Below, one piece after another: positions 17,388 through 24,341 of a DNA stretch of 64,000 nucleotides. Numbering within the stretch: the stretch's first letter is position 1; each line of letters opens with the position of its first letter. Made by a program: the position numbers and the translations under genes. The stretch is taken from NCBI GenBank assembly GCA_934271235.1, contig CAKQQT010000006.1, positions 1-64,000 on the forward strand, written 5' to 3'. This DNA comes from an uncultured Clostridia bacterium. Lineage in GTDB: Bacteria > Bacillota > Clostridia > Peptostreptococcales > Anaerovoracaceae. The notes under the pieces are model-generated. The model had not been told where the DNA came from. It saw only the letters and a program-made list of their open reading frames with translations, and did no database searches.

Positions 17388-17433
17388 AATCTCCCGGAGG
17401 ACAGGATCCAAACCTGTTTCTCCGGGATTTTTT
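17388..17433 (+). terminator. Terminator of the GntR gene
   Basis: AATCTCCCGGAGGACAGG (17388-17405), loop ATCCAAA, then a largely complementary arm CCTGTTTCTCCGGGATT and a T run to 17433. A separate hairpin GAATTCTT-CGC-AAGAATTC (17365-17383) comes just before it. Confidence 0.85.
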
Positions 17434-17481
17434 GTAGTGCGCTCAACGCATTTCGAAAAACATTTTGGAGGAGGAATTTGT

Positions 17482-17592
17482 ATGAGCAATACAACGATTT
17501 ACGGTTACGTCCGCGTATCATCGAAGGACCAGAACGAAGCACGGCAGCTTGCGGCACTGGCCGCGTTTGACATTCTGCCGCAAATACCTTGA
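17482..17592 (+). pseudogene. N-terminal remnant of a serine recombinase (resolvase/invertase)
   Basis: ATG with GGAGGAGG upstream opens a 36-codon frame beginning [20 protein letters not shown], the N-terminus of small serine recombinases with the catalytic Ser in YVRVSS. Homology stops near residue 29, where it runs into an unrelated sequence and a stop. Full proteins are about 180-200 residues, so this is a truncated relic of a mobile element. Confidence 0.75.
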
Positions 17593-17962
17593 AAGCTCTG
17601 AAAAGTTCTATTTGTGTGACAGCGGCATTCGATATGCGATCCTGGGAAGCAGAAATATGGATTATGGTAGAGTATATGAAAACATCGTTTGCATCGAGCT
17701 TCTTCGCCGTGGATACGATGTCTATGTCGGTAAACTCTATCAAAAGGAGATCGACTTTGTTGCTCAGAGAGGCAGCGAGAAGATCTATATTCAGGTAAGC
17801 GACAACATTTCCGGGCAGGAAACATTTGAAAGAGAATGCGCTCCTCTTCTTCAGATTCGAGATGCTTATCCGAAGATGATGATTGCCAGAACCAGGCATC
17901 CGAAATATAGCTATGAAGGAATTGAGATCCATGATATAGCCGATTGGCTGCTGCAAGAATAA
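17574..17962 (+). pseudogene. C-terminal remnant of an ATPase with DUF4143 domain
   Basis: In another frame from the recombinase stub, codons from about 17574 to the stop at 17960-17962 give about 129 residues typical of the C-terminal DUF4143 part of archaeal/bacterial-type ATPases: a [13 protein letters not shown] start, [19 protein letters not shown], and the EIDFVAQ nuclease-like motif, ending [10 protein letters not shown]. The ATPase domain that should precede it (about 250 residues with Walker motifs) is missing. Nothing here looks like a translation start for it. Confidence 0.75.
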
Positions 17963-18060
17963 GCAAGGCAAAATATCTCCGTCATTCTCTCTTGAAATGA
18001 TGGAGATTTTTTTGCGAAAGGAGCAGATGCAAATAAAATTTGCTGTGAAACGAAAAACGG

Positions 18061-18366
18061 ATGCATAATGTACTGCTTTTTTGCAGTTTTCAAAAAATCT
18101 GCACGAGATGAAGCCTTGGAAATAGAATTATTTTACAAATAAAGAAAATATTTTTGACTGATGCAGAAAAACTTTTGTAGAAACCTGTCGAAAATGCCCG
18201 AAGCGCGTCGCCGCGGATGTGCACCAGAAGTTTTCAATTCACCCCAGAAGCTTATCCACCCGATTTTGCTTGTAGAAAATGGAAAAAATGTGCCGGAGTA
18301 CGCAGAAATCCTGTGCAAGTCCGTGCAGATTTTTCAAAAAGGACGGAAAAGCAGTACATTATGCAT
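18061..18366. repeat. MITE-like element with terminal inverted repeats
   Basis: ATGCATAATGTACTGCTTTT (18061-18080) recurs as a perfect reverse complement at 18347-18366. After a mismatched stretch, the pairing resumes with AAAAATCTGCAC (18093-18104) against GTGCAGATTTTT (18323-18334). The arms are thus about 44 nt long and bound a 306-bp unit with no convincing gene inside. I see no clear target-site duplication. It occupies most of the gene-free stretch 17963-18528. Confidence 0.5.
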
Positions 18367-18418
18367 ACTTAGAAAATTATGGAAGGTCATCGTGCGTTTT
18401 CCCATGCCTGCAACAAGG

Positions 18419-18474
18419 CCAAAAGGGGCTTCGCCTTAACGGTTATTTTCTGTTAAAGCGGCAGCCCCTTTTGG
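18419..18474 (-). terminator. Terminator downstream of the first ProC-like gene
   Basis: CCAAAAGGGGCT (18419-18430) pairs perfectly with AGCCCCTTTTGG (18463-18474), with additional inner pairing (TTAAC/GTTAA). It lies about 55 nt downstream of the minus-strand gene ending at 18529. Confidence 0.75.
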
Positions 18475-18528
18475 ATCCATGTGTTTTGGTATCGTGGTTG
18501 ACGACGATGATGCCGGCAAGCGAAACGC

Positions 18529-19332
18529 TTACAGAGAGTTTGCCTTGTCGACAGCGTCCTTGACGGACTGCATCACTGCGGCCTGGAAACCGTGGTCGAT
18601 CAGGGATTTATAGCCCTCGATCGTAACGCCGCCCGGAGAACACATCGCATTGACCATATCCTTTGGCACGGCGCCGGTTTCATCTAAGACCATAGCAACG
18701 CCGAGCATATTCTTGATGACGATATTGCGCGCATCTTGACGGCTGAAACCGGAATAAACGCCGGCGTCGATCAGAGCGTCTGCCATCTGGTAGAGCCATA
18801 ACGGACCGGAACAGCTGTAAGCCGTGAATTCGTTGAACATGCTTTCCGGCAGGTGCATGGTCTGGCCGAGGGAATTGAGGATACGAGTCACCAGTTCTTT
18901 TTCCTCGGCGGTGATGTTTTGGTTCAAGGCTACGGCGCTGTGTCCGTTGCCGGATCTGTTCAGGGTGTTCGGCATAACGCGGACGATCTTGCGGTCTGCG
19001 CCGAGCATTTCTTCGAGTTCCGCGAGCTTTACGCCGGCCGCGATGGAAATGAAAAGGGTATCCTTTTTCGTTGTGTCTTTGAGTGTCTTCGCTACGATCG
19101 GTACGATCTTCGGAAGGACCGCGATAAACACGATGTCTGCTTCCGGCATTGCTGCGGAAGCATCTACCGGAGCTTCTACGCCGTAAGTTTCTTTCAAGTA
19201 GCCGCAGCGCTGCGGATTCAGTTCACTGACGGTGATATCGGTGCTGTCAGCAGCCTTTTTGGTAAGCATGCTGCGGATCACGCCCTCGGCCATATTGCCG
19301 CCGCCGCAAAATAAAATTTTCTTCTCGCCCAT
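18529..19332 (-). CDS. proC: Pyrroline-5-carboxylate reductase-like protein (copy 1)
   Basis: A 267-residue member of the ProC family, which reduces cyclic imines such as P5C with NAD(P)H. The N-terminal Rossmann motif is FCGGGNMAEG, and the C-terminal dimerisation domain has VMPNT and CSPGGVTIEG. In most P5C reductases the latter reads SPGGTT; Val replaces the first Thr here. ATG at 19332 has GAGAGG upstream and gives the normal family length; a longer reading starting at 19473 adds 47 residues with no family likeness. A second ProC gene is directly upstream on the same strand. Confidence 0.85.
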   Translation of the reverse strand: MGEKKILFCGGGNMAEGVIRSMLTKKAADSTDITVSELNPQRCGYLKETYGVEAPVDASAAMPEADIVFIAVLPKIVPIVAKTLKDTTKKDTLFISIAAGVKLAELEEMLGADRKIVRVMPNTLNRSGNGHSAVALNQNITAEEKELVTRILNSLGQTMHLPESMFNEFTAYSCSGPLWLYQMADALIDAGVYSGFSRQDARNIVIKNMLGVAMVLDETGAVPKDMVNAMCSPGGVTIEGYKSLIDHGFQAAVMQSVKDAVDKANSL

Positions 19333-19410
19333 AATTTTTTTCCTCTCTTTTCTTTTTATATGATAAATTTTTTCATTGTGTGGCACTTTTGACCCTGTTT
19401 GAAACAATAA

Positions 19411-19478
19411 AGGGACTGTCGGACACCGGAACCGCTCATCCGGATCTGCCCGACTGGTTCTTGTATGCGACAATCCCT
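19411..19478 (-). other. Hairpin between the two ProC-like genes
   Basis: AGGGACTGTCG (19411-19421) and CGACAATCCCT (19468-19478) pair with one mismatch. On the minus strand the outer stem is followed by TTTATTG. It may terminate copy 2 or act in the leader of copy 1. Confidence 0.4.
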
Positions 19479-19518
19479 CATTGCATAAGGAGACATCTTT
19501 TATAATAAGAAGTTGTAA

Positions 19519-20319
19519 TTATAAACGGTTTGTTTTGTTGAATCCGGCGATCACAGATTCCATCACGGCATTCTGGAAGCCGGTCTGCTTCAGAACACGC
19601 AGGGATTCGATGGTGACGCCCGCAGGGGAGGTCATCATGCCAGTCTTTGCCGACGGCTCGATGCCGGTTTCCGCGATCAGCTTGGCGGCTCCCAGCATGT
19701 TTCTGACAGCCATATCTTTGGCAACAGGACGTGGGAATCCGACGTAGACACCGGCGTCGGTGAGAGCCTCCAGCAGCTGATAGCAGAAGAGCGGACCTAC
19801 ATTACAGTAGCTTGTAAATGCATTGAAGAGGTCTTCGTTTATTTCCTGAATCTGCCCCAGGTATTGTACGTATGATCTTGCACTTTCTTTGTCTTCGGCA
19901 GTACAGTTCGGGTTAAAGCAGATCGCCGAATAACCGGACTGTGTCGCGATCATGGTATTCGGCGTCATGCGGACGATCTTTTTGTCGTCGCCAAGCTGCG
20001 CGGCAAGAGTTCCTAACTTGGTCGCCGCAGCGATGGAAAGGATCAGCTGCTCTTTGTTGATCAGCGGCTTCAGGTAAGCGGTCACGGCAGAGACGAATTT
20101 CGGCACGACCGCGATGATCAGCATATCCGCTTCTTTGACCTGCTGCGCGGGATCCGCGAGCGCGGCAACGCCGTATGTTTTCTTTAGATATTCACAGCGT
20201 GCTTCAACCGGTTCTTTGACCGTGATACAGGCCGGATCTACGTTTCCGTTGCGGATAAAACCGCTGATGATGCCTTCGGCCATATTGCCGCCGCCTAAAA
20301 AAACAATTTTCTCGTTCAT
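19519..20319 (-). CDS. proC: Pyrroline-5-carboxylate reductase-like protein (copy 2)
   Basis: A 266-residue ProC-family reductase, clearly diverged from copy 1. It begins with FLGGGNMAEGI and has RMTPNTM; its substrate loop reads SPAGVTIES, so both the second Gly and the first Thr of the usual SPGGTT are changed. It has a consensus promoter (20382-20410) next to an operator that matches the glycyl-radical locus, which ties it to that regulon. It may act on P5C or on another cyclic imine. Start: ATG at 20319 with a purine-rich AGGGAAGGGG upstream. Confidence 0.83.
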   Translation of the reverse strand: MNEKIVFLGGGNMAEGIISGFIRNGNVDPACITVKEPVEARCEYLKKTYGVAALADPAQQVKEADMLIIAVVPKFVSAVTAYLKPLINKEQLILSIAAATKLGTLAAQLGDDKKIVRMTPNTMIATQSGYSAICFNPNCTAEDKESARSYVQYLGQIQEINEDLFNAFTSYCNVGPLFCYQLLEALTDAGVYVGFPRPVAKDMAVRNMLGAAKLIAETGIEPSAKTGMMTSPAGVTIESLRVLKQTGFQNAVMESVIAGFNKTNRL

Positions 20320-20381
20320 GGTACGAAGCCCCTTCCCTATTTATGAGCGCAAGCTTGCGCGTGATCTTCGAATGTGGCTTT

Positions 20382-20423
20382 ATTATATAACGGAAAAAAT
20401 CCGTTGTCAAGATGTCTGACAAC
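20382..20423 (-). promoter_or_regulatory. Consensus promoter of ProC copy 2 with GntR-type operator
   Basis: On the minus strand TTGACA (20410-20405) and TATAAT (20387-20382) with exactly 17 bp between them, a perfect sigma-A promoter. Directly upstream is the operator GATGTCTGACAAC (plus-strand reading, 20411-20423), and a second half-site GTTGTC (20403-20408) overlaps the -35 box. A 14-bp palindrome GCGCAAGCTTGCGC lies in the leader at 20347-20360. Confidence 0.8.
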
Positions 20424-20449
20424 GTGGCGATTTGTAAACAAGACGGAAA

Positions 20450-20515
20450 TTACCGGAACAGCTGCGAGGCGGTCGGCAATGCCGAGCTGTAGATTTTGAA
20501 GACAGCGCCCGGTAA
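20450..20515 (+). ncRNA. Candidate structured leader RNA ahead of a small open frame
   Basis: TTACCGG (20450-20456) closes with CCGGTAA (20509-20515). Inside are CAGCT (20459-20463)/AGCTG (20485-20489) and CGGC-AAT-GCCG (20474-20484), followed by a single-stranded stretch. The closing stem runs directly into the ribosome site GGAAAGGAG at 20516-20524. The form is riboswitch-like, but I do not recognise a known class. Confidence 0.35.
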
Positions 20516-20529
20516 GGAAAGGAGAAGAA

Positions 20530-20654
20530 ATGTCAACGATTACAATGCTACATGCGAAATCAAATGGGGCAGTTGGATCGACGTCATGTACAAATATGTA
20601 TTTGTCGCTGTTATGGCGTTCTTCACCGTACAGGCGCTCATCGACCTGTTCTAA
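20530..20654 (+). pseudogene. Possible small membrane protein, apparently frameshifted near its start
   Basis: A strong ribosome site leads to ATG at 20530, but that frame gives an unremarkable 68-residue chain. One frame over, codons from 20535 to the stop at 20652 read NDYNATCEIKWGSWIDV followed by MYKYVFVAVMAFFTVQALID, a short hydrophilic head and one clear membrane helix. A one-base insertion after ATGTC would join them into a 41-residue protein. Either the gene carries a frameshift, or only the 22-codon piece from ATG 20586 is made. A terminator follows at 20765. The function is unknown. Confidence 0.35.
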
Positions 20655-20764
20655 ACAAACAAGAAGCAAAAGAATAAAAAACATAAAAAATAAAATCACC
20701 TTTTCATTTCAAAAAATAGCAGAAACCTTTAGTTGAAAGTTCAAAAACTCTGTTAAGTAAAAGC

Positions 20765-20809
20765 AAAGCGGCAGCCCGGACGAAGCAAACGTTCGGGCTG
20801 TCGCTTTTT
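20765..20809 (+). terminator. Terminator of the small-protein unit
   Basis: An 18-bp stem with several G-U pairs, 20765-20782 with 20790-20807, has a 7-nt loop and ends in TTTTT. It closes the unit that begins with the structured leader at 20450. Confidence 0.85.
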
Positions 20810-20863
20810 GTCGTGCCCGGCTAAAATTTTTTGACAGTTCTGCTTTTGCTGTAAAGGAATCAC

Positions 20864-20892
20864 TTGACGATATAGACGTTTGATGATATGAT
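20864..20892 (+). promoter_or_regulatory. Promoter of the toxin-antitoxin pair
   Basis: TTGACG (20864-20869) and TATGAT (20887-20892) with a 17-bp spacer, about 30 nt before the antitoxin start. GCATATGAAATGC just downstream is a possible antitoxin binding site. Confidence 0.65.
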
Positions 20893-20923
20893 TTGCATAT
20901 GAAATGCAGGGAGGATTCGAAAA

Positions 20924-21208
20924 ATGTTGGCATTACAGGAATCAATAAGACCTTCTGCTGATTTAAGAAATCATTATAATGATATATCAAGGCAGTGCAA
21001 GGAAAATAAAGAAGCCGTGATCATCACGGTAAACGGAAGAGGCGATACGGTGACTCTTTCGTATGAAGAATACAAAAATATGAAGAACCGTATTGAACTT
21101 CTCGAGATACTAGCCGGGGCAGGGGATGATGTAAGGTGCGGCCGTGTTGCCCCGATAAACGAAACCTTTGATGACTTGAGGAAAGTTCTGCAGGAGACTT
21201 CATTATGA
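20924..21208 (+). CDS. Phd/YefM-family antitoxin
   Basis: A 94-residue antitoxin. The N-terminal part (residues 5-60) has the Phd/YefM DNA-binding fold, with SADLRNHYNDI and the characteristic ITVNGRGDTVTLSYEEY segment. The C-terminal tail should wrap the toxin. The stop overlaps the toxin start by 4 nt (ATGA), so the two are translationally coupled. It is expected to repress its own promoter. GGGAGG precedes the start. Confidence 0.85.
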   Translation: MLALQESIRPSADLRNHYNDISRQCKENKEAVIITVNGRGDTVTLSYEEYKNMKNRIELLEILAGAGDDVRCGRVAPINETFDDLRKVLQETSL

Positions 21209-21522
21209 AATACAATGTTATACGAACCGATACGGCTGATGCGGGCATTCGGAAGATCATTCTTTACATTGCACAGAATTTCGGAAGAGAGATTGCTCTG
21301 GAGAAACTCGCTATGCTTGAAAAAAGGATTTTAGAATTAGGCGACAATCCGTATATCGGAACGGAACCGGCGTATCTTGTTCTTAAACGTCAAGGATATA
21401 AGGTACTCATTTTAGAAAAAGAGCTGGTATTTTACAAGGTCGATGAAACGAGGAAGATTGTCATTGTGTATGCAGTCGTTGATCAAAGGCAGGAATATTT
21501 GAACATACTCCGCGGACTGTAG
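21205..21522 (+). CDS. RelE/ParE-family toxin
   Basis: A 105-residue toxin of the RelE/ParE fold. It contains the typical helix pair (TADAGIRKIILYIAQNFG), a Leu-rich LEKRILELGDNPYIG loop and the C-terminal beta strands ending VIVYAVVDQRQEYLNIL. Family members act either as ribosome-dependent mRNA endonucleases or as gyrase inhibitors; the sequence does not settle which. It is paired with the antitoxin directly upstream. Confidence 0.85.
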   Translation: MKYNVIRTDTADAGIRKIILYIAQNFGREIALEKLAMLEKRILELGDNPYIGTEPAYLVLKRQGYKVLILEKELVFYKVDETRKIVIVYAVVDQRQEYLNILRGL

Positions 21523-21570
21523 TACTTAAAAGATAAAAAAGGTAACCTTTAACTCCGCACCAAGCTGTTT

Positions 21571-21604
21571 ACACGCATATCCGAATTGGGTAAGCGTGTT
21601 TTTT
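21571..21604 (+). terminator. Terminator of the toxin-antitoxin operon
   Basis: ACACGC (21571-21576) pairs with GCGTGT (21594-21599), followed by a T run. A separate palindrome AAAGG-TAA-CCTTT lies about 25 nt earlier. Confidence 0.65.
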
Positions 21605-21641
21605 GATGGATTTTTTTAAACTTCTAACTTTTTGATCCCTC

Positions 21642-21689
21642 TTGACAAGTGACCGAATGGTAACTATAATATAGGTTAACGATTGGTCA
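21642..21689 (+). promoter_or_regulatory. Consensus promoter with two TetR-type operators for the flavodoxin gene
   Basis: TTGACA (21642-21647) and TATAAT (21665-21670) are 17 bp apart, a perfect sigma-A promoter. TGACCGAATGGTAA (21650-21663) fills the spacer, and TTAACGATTGGTCA (21676-21689), the same motif inverted with small changes, lies just downstream of the -10 box. A repressor bound to both would block transcription. No TetR-type gene is in the neighbourhood. Confidence 0.7.
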
Positions 21690-21713
21690 CTTTGACCGGA
21701 AAAGAGGATTATC

Positions 21714-22220
21714 ATGAACGCGATTCTTTATACAACCAATACCGGCAGTACGGAGCGCTATGCAAGGCTGCTTGCCGAACAGACAAAGCTGCCCGTCTAT
21801 TCACTGGCCGAGGCAAAAAAAGCGGTTCCTGCCGGAACCAAAGTCATTTACCTTGGTTGGATCATGGCTGGCTCGGTCAAGGGCTATGCCGATGCCGCAA
21901 AGCGCTATCCGATAAGCGCTGTCTGTGGGGTTGGCATGGGTCAGACCGGGACACAGACAGACAGTGTGCGAAAAAAGTCAGCGATCCCGGAAGACATTCC
22001 GTTGTTTACCCTGCAAGGAAATTTTGATGTGAAAAAACTGCACGGCATCTACCGTCCTATGATGGAGATCATGGTCAAAACAGCGGGCAGAAGCCTTGCT
22101 GAAAAGAAAGACCGCACGCCGGAGGAGGACGATATGCTGGAGATGATGCAGCGCGGCGGCGAGCGGGTCAAAGCGGAGAATTTAAGCGCTGTGCTCGACT
22201 GGTACAACGCACAGCGATAA
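21714..22220 (+). CDS. Flavodoxin family protein
   Basis: A 168-residue flavodoxin-like protein. The phosphate loop that binds FMN is TTNTGSTERYARLLAEQ at residues about 6-22, and GWIMAGSVKGYADA resembles a flavin-contact loop. The C-terminal 40 residues are helical and charged. It probably carries electrons or reduces quinone-like compounds. It stands alone behind a strong promoter overlapped by two operator sites, so it is likely induced by a small molecule. The gene downstream is a remnant. Confidence 0.75.
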   Translation: MNAILYTTNTGSTERYARLLAEQTKLPVYSLAEAKKAVPAGTKVIYLGWIMAGSVKGYADAAKRYPISAVCGVGMGQTGTQTDSVRKKSAIPEDIPLFTLQGNFDVKKLHGIYRPMMEIMVKTAGRSLAEKKDRTPEEDDMLEMMQRGGERVKAENLSAVLDWYNAQR

Positions 22221-22258
22221 GAATCGGAGGGGCATTCTTTCAGAAAGGCAAAGAAACG

Positions 22259-22730
22259 ATGAAAAAAAGAAAAAAACATACAGGTCGGATCATCGTATTG
22301 AACATGATCGTGGTCATCGCAGTCATCTTGGGTATCTATTCCCGCTTCGGCGGTTTCGGGACCGGCGCATGCGCGGATACGGTGGAATTTTCAAAATATG
22401 CAGATTCCGTTTCGGAACTTGCCGTACCCAATGAGGTACAGATCGTTGCCTTGGGCGAGGCGACGCATGGAAACAAAGAATTTCAGCAGCTGCGGCTCGA
22501 GGTGTTTCAGGTGCTGGCAGAAAAATACGGTGTGCGGGCCTTTGCGCTGGAGGGAGATTTCGGCGGCTGCGAAACGATCAGCCGCTATATCCACGGCGCG
22601 GACGGCACGGCTGCGGAGGCGCTTTCCGATACCGGCTTTGCCATCTATCAAACTGCAGCGCACACCGCAAAAGGCGTATGACGCGATGATCTTTGCGGCA
22701 AAAGCAACGCCGATCGAAATTGAATCATGA
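22259..22730 (+). pseudogene. Remnant of an erythromycin-esterase-family gene
   Basis: The first frame (22259-22681) encodes an N-terminal signal/membrane helix (IIVLNMIVVIAVILGIYS) and the start of the esterase domain, with the family motif ALGEATHGNKEF and ALEGDFGGC. It then stops. The next frame picks up the family C-terminus, YDAMIFAAKATPIEIE, up to the stop at 22728. Intact members have about 400-450 residues, so roughly 270 codons have been lost by internal deletion, with a frameshift at the join near 22670. No product is expected to be active. Confidence 0.75.
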
Positions 22731-22773
22731 AACCGATCAACAAGATATCCTATATGGATAGGGGGACAGAACA

Positions 22774-23760
22774 ATGAAAGAATTGCGAGCGAGAGTGATC
22801 GCACAAGAAAAAGGAATGTACACGATCCAGAGTGATACCGCGGTAAAACCGGCGGTCATCTCCGGAAAATATCGGTATGAAACGCAAACCGTATCCGACT
22901 ATCCCGCGGTCGGTGATTATGTCACTTGCGAATGGCCGGAGGACGACAGCAACGCGGTGATCACGGGTTTGTTCCCGCGAAAGAGCTGTTTCATCCGAAA
23001 GGCGGCAGGCACGGGAAAACAGGAACAGGTCGTTTCCGCCAATATCGATACCGTATTTATCTGTATGTCACTGAACAACAACTTTAATATCAGGCGATTG
23101 GAGCGGTATCTGTCTGCTGCGTATGACAGCGGCGCGACGCCGGTAGTGGTCTTGACAAAGTCAGATCTCTGTTCCGATGTGGAAAGTAAGAGCGTAGAAG
23201 CACAAAAGGCCGCGCCGGGCGCGGATGTGCTGGCGATCTCCTCCCTTGGAGAGGACTACGAAGCGGTGATGAAGTATATCCTGCCGGGCAAGACCGTGGC
23301 GTTCATCGGTTCCTCCGGCGTCGGCAAATCAACCCTCATCAATAAGCTTACCGGTACAGACCGGATCGCCACACGCGAGATCGGAAATGCCGACAAAGGA
23401 CGGCATACGACGACGCATCGGGAGCTGCTCACACTTCCAAACGGCGCTTTTGTCATTGACACGCCCGGTATGCGTGAGCTTGGCATGTGGGACAGCAGTG
23501 ACGGCATTGATACGGCGTTCGCGGACATTGAAGAACTGTCCTGCGCGTGCAGATATGCCGATTGCACCCATACCACGGAGCCGGGATGTGTCGTCCTGCG
23601 CGCGCTTGCGGACGGAACGCTTGACGCCGCGCGCCTTGCATCCTATCGAAAATTGAAAACCGAAAACGACTATGCGGCCGACAACAGCCGGTATCTGGAA
23701 GCCAAACGCGCGAAGTTCAAAGAGATCGCCAAGATCAATAAGGCGAGCAGGAAGAGATAG
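22774..23760 (+). CDS. rsgA: Ribosome biogenesis GTPase RsgA
   Basis: A 328-residue circularly permuted GTPase that helps mature the 30S ribosomal subunit. An N-terminal OB fold (residues about 1-70) is followed by the G4 motif TKSD, then G1 GSSGVGKS, then G3 DTPG, the permuted order that defines the family. The C-terminal zinc-binding segment has C, C, H and C ligands (CRYADCTHTTEPGC). It starts 43 nt after the esterase remnant, with GGGGG before the ATG, and ends 8 nt from a convergent gene without a visible terminator. Confidence 0.95.
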   Translation: MKELRARVIAQEKGMYTIQSDTAVKPAVISGKYRYETQTVSDYPAVGDYVTCEWPEDDSNAVITGLFPRKSCFIRKAAGTGKQEQVVSANIDTVFICMSLNNNFNIRRLERYLSAAYDSGATPVVVLTKSDLCSDVESKSVEAQKAAPGADVLAISSLGEDYEAVMKYILPGKTVAFIGSSGVGKSTLINKLTGTDRIATREIGNADKGRHTTTHRELLTLPNGAFVIDTPGMRELGMWDSSDGIDTAFADIEELSCACRYADCTHTTEPGCVVLRALADGTLDAARLASYRKLKTENDYAADNSRYLEAKRAKFKEIAKINKASRKR

Positions 23761-23768
23761 GCGAAGCC

Positions 23769-24278
23769 TTATTCGACCAAGATCAGGCCGTAGTGGTTTC
23801 GTTCTTCATCCGTTTCCCGTATGGTCCGGATCGGCAGGCCGAAGTGATGCGCGGTAGCAAAAACGTCGATGCCGCAGGCTTCCATAGATGGGATCGCGCG
23901 TCCCGGCTGCCGGCAGCCGGTCGGATCACATTCCTTGCAGAGCTTGCACATGCCGCTGCCAAAAGCGATCGACTTGTAGTAGCCGTCCAGAAAAAGTTCC
24001 CGGGAGCAGGCGTAGGCCATCGCGGTCGCGTTCCAGCCGTGGGTACGGAAGAGGATGCCGATCCGGTAACAATCGAGGATCGCGCGAGTCTTGTCATAAG
24101 ACGGCGCTGCAGGCGGGCAGCAGTGGTTATGACCGTACCGGCCGCAGCCAAACTGACATTTAAAAACCGTCCACGGCGCGGTGACCACTTCGTGCGGGTC
24201 GATGACGAGCACGGAAACCGCGCCGTCCTTTTCGAGCATCGCTTGATATTTTTGTGCATTGAATTCTGTATTTGACAT
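23769..24278 (-). CDS. DUF2284 metal-binding protein
   Basis: A 169-residue Cys-rich protein of the DUF2284 family, predicted to bind a metal or iron-sulfur centre. The cysteines are grouped in FGCGRYGHNHCCPP (residues about 43-58) and CKLCKECDPTGCRQPGRA, with a further Cys in MEACGIDVF. The biochemical role of the family is not known; it is frequent in anaerobes, which suits the host. Confidence 0.8.
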   Translation of the reverse strand: MSNTEFNAQKYQAMLEKDGAVSVLVIDPHEVVTAPWTVFKCQFGCGRYGHNHCCPPAAPSYDKTRAILDCYRIGILFRTHGWNATAMAYACSRELFLDGYYKSIAFGSGMCKLCKECDPTGCRQPGRAIPSMEACGIDVFATAHHFGLPIRTIRETDEERNHYGLILVE

Positions 24279-24341
24279 TTCGATGTTAGCCCTTCCTTTT
24301 GCCGCTGTTTGATGCTTTGCCGGATCTGTCCGGGAGCTGCG

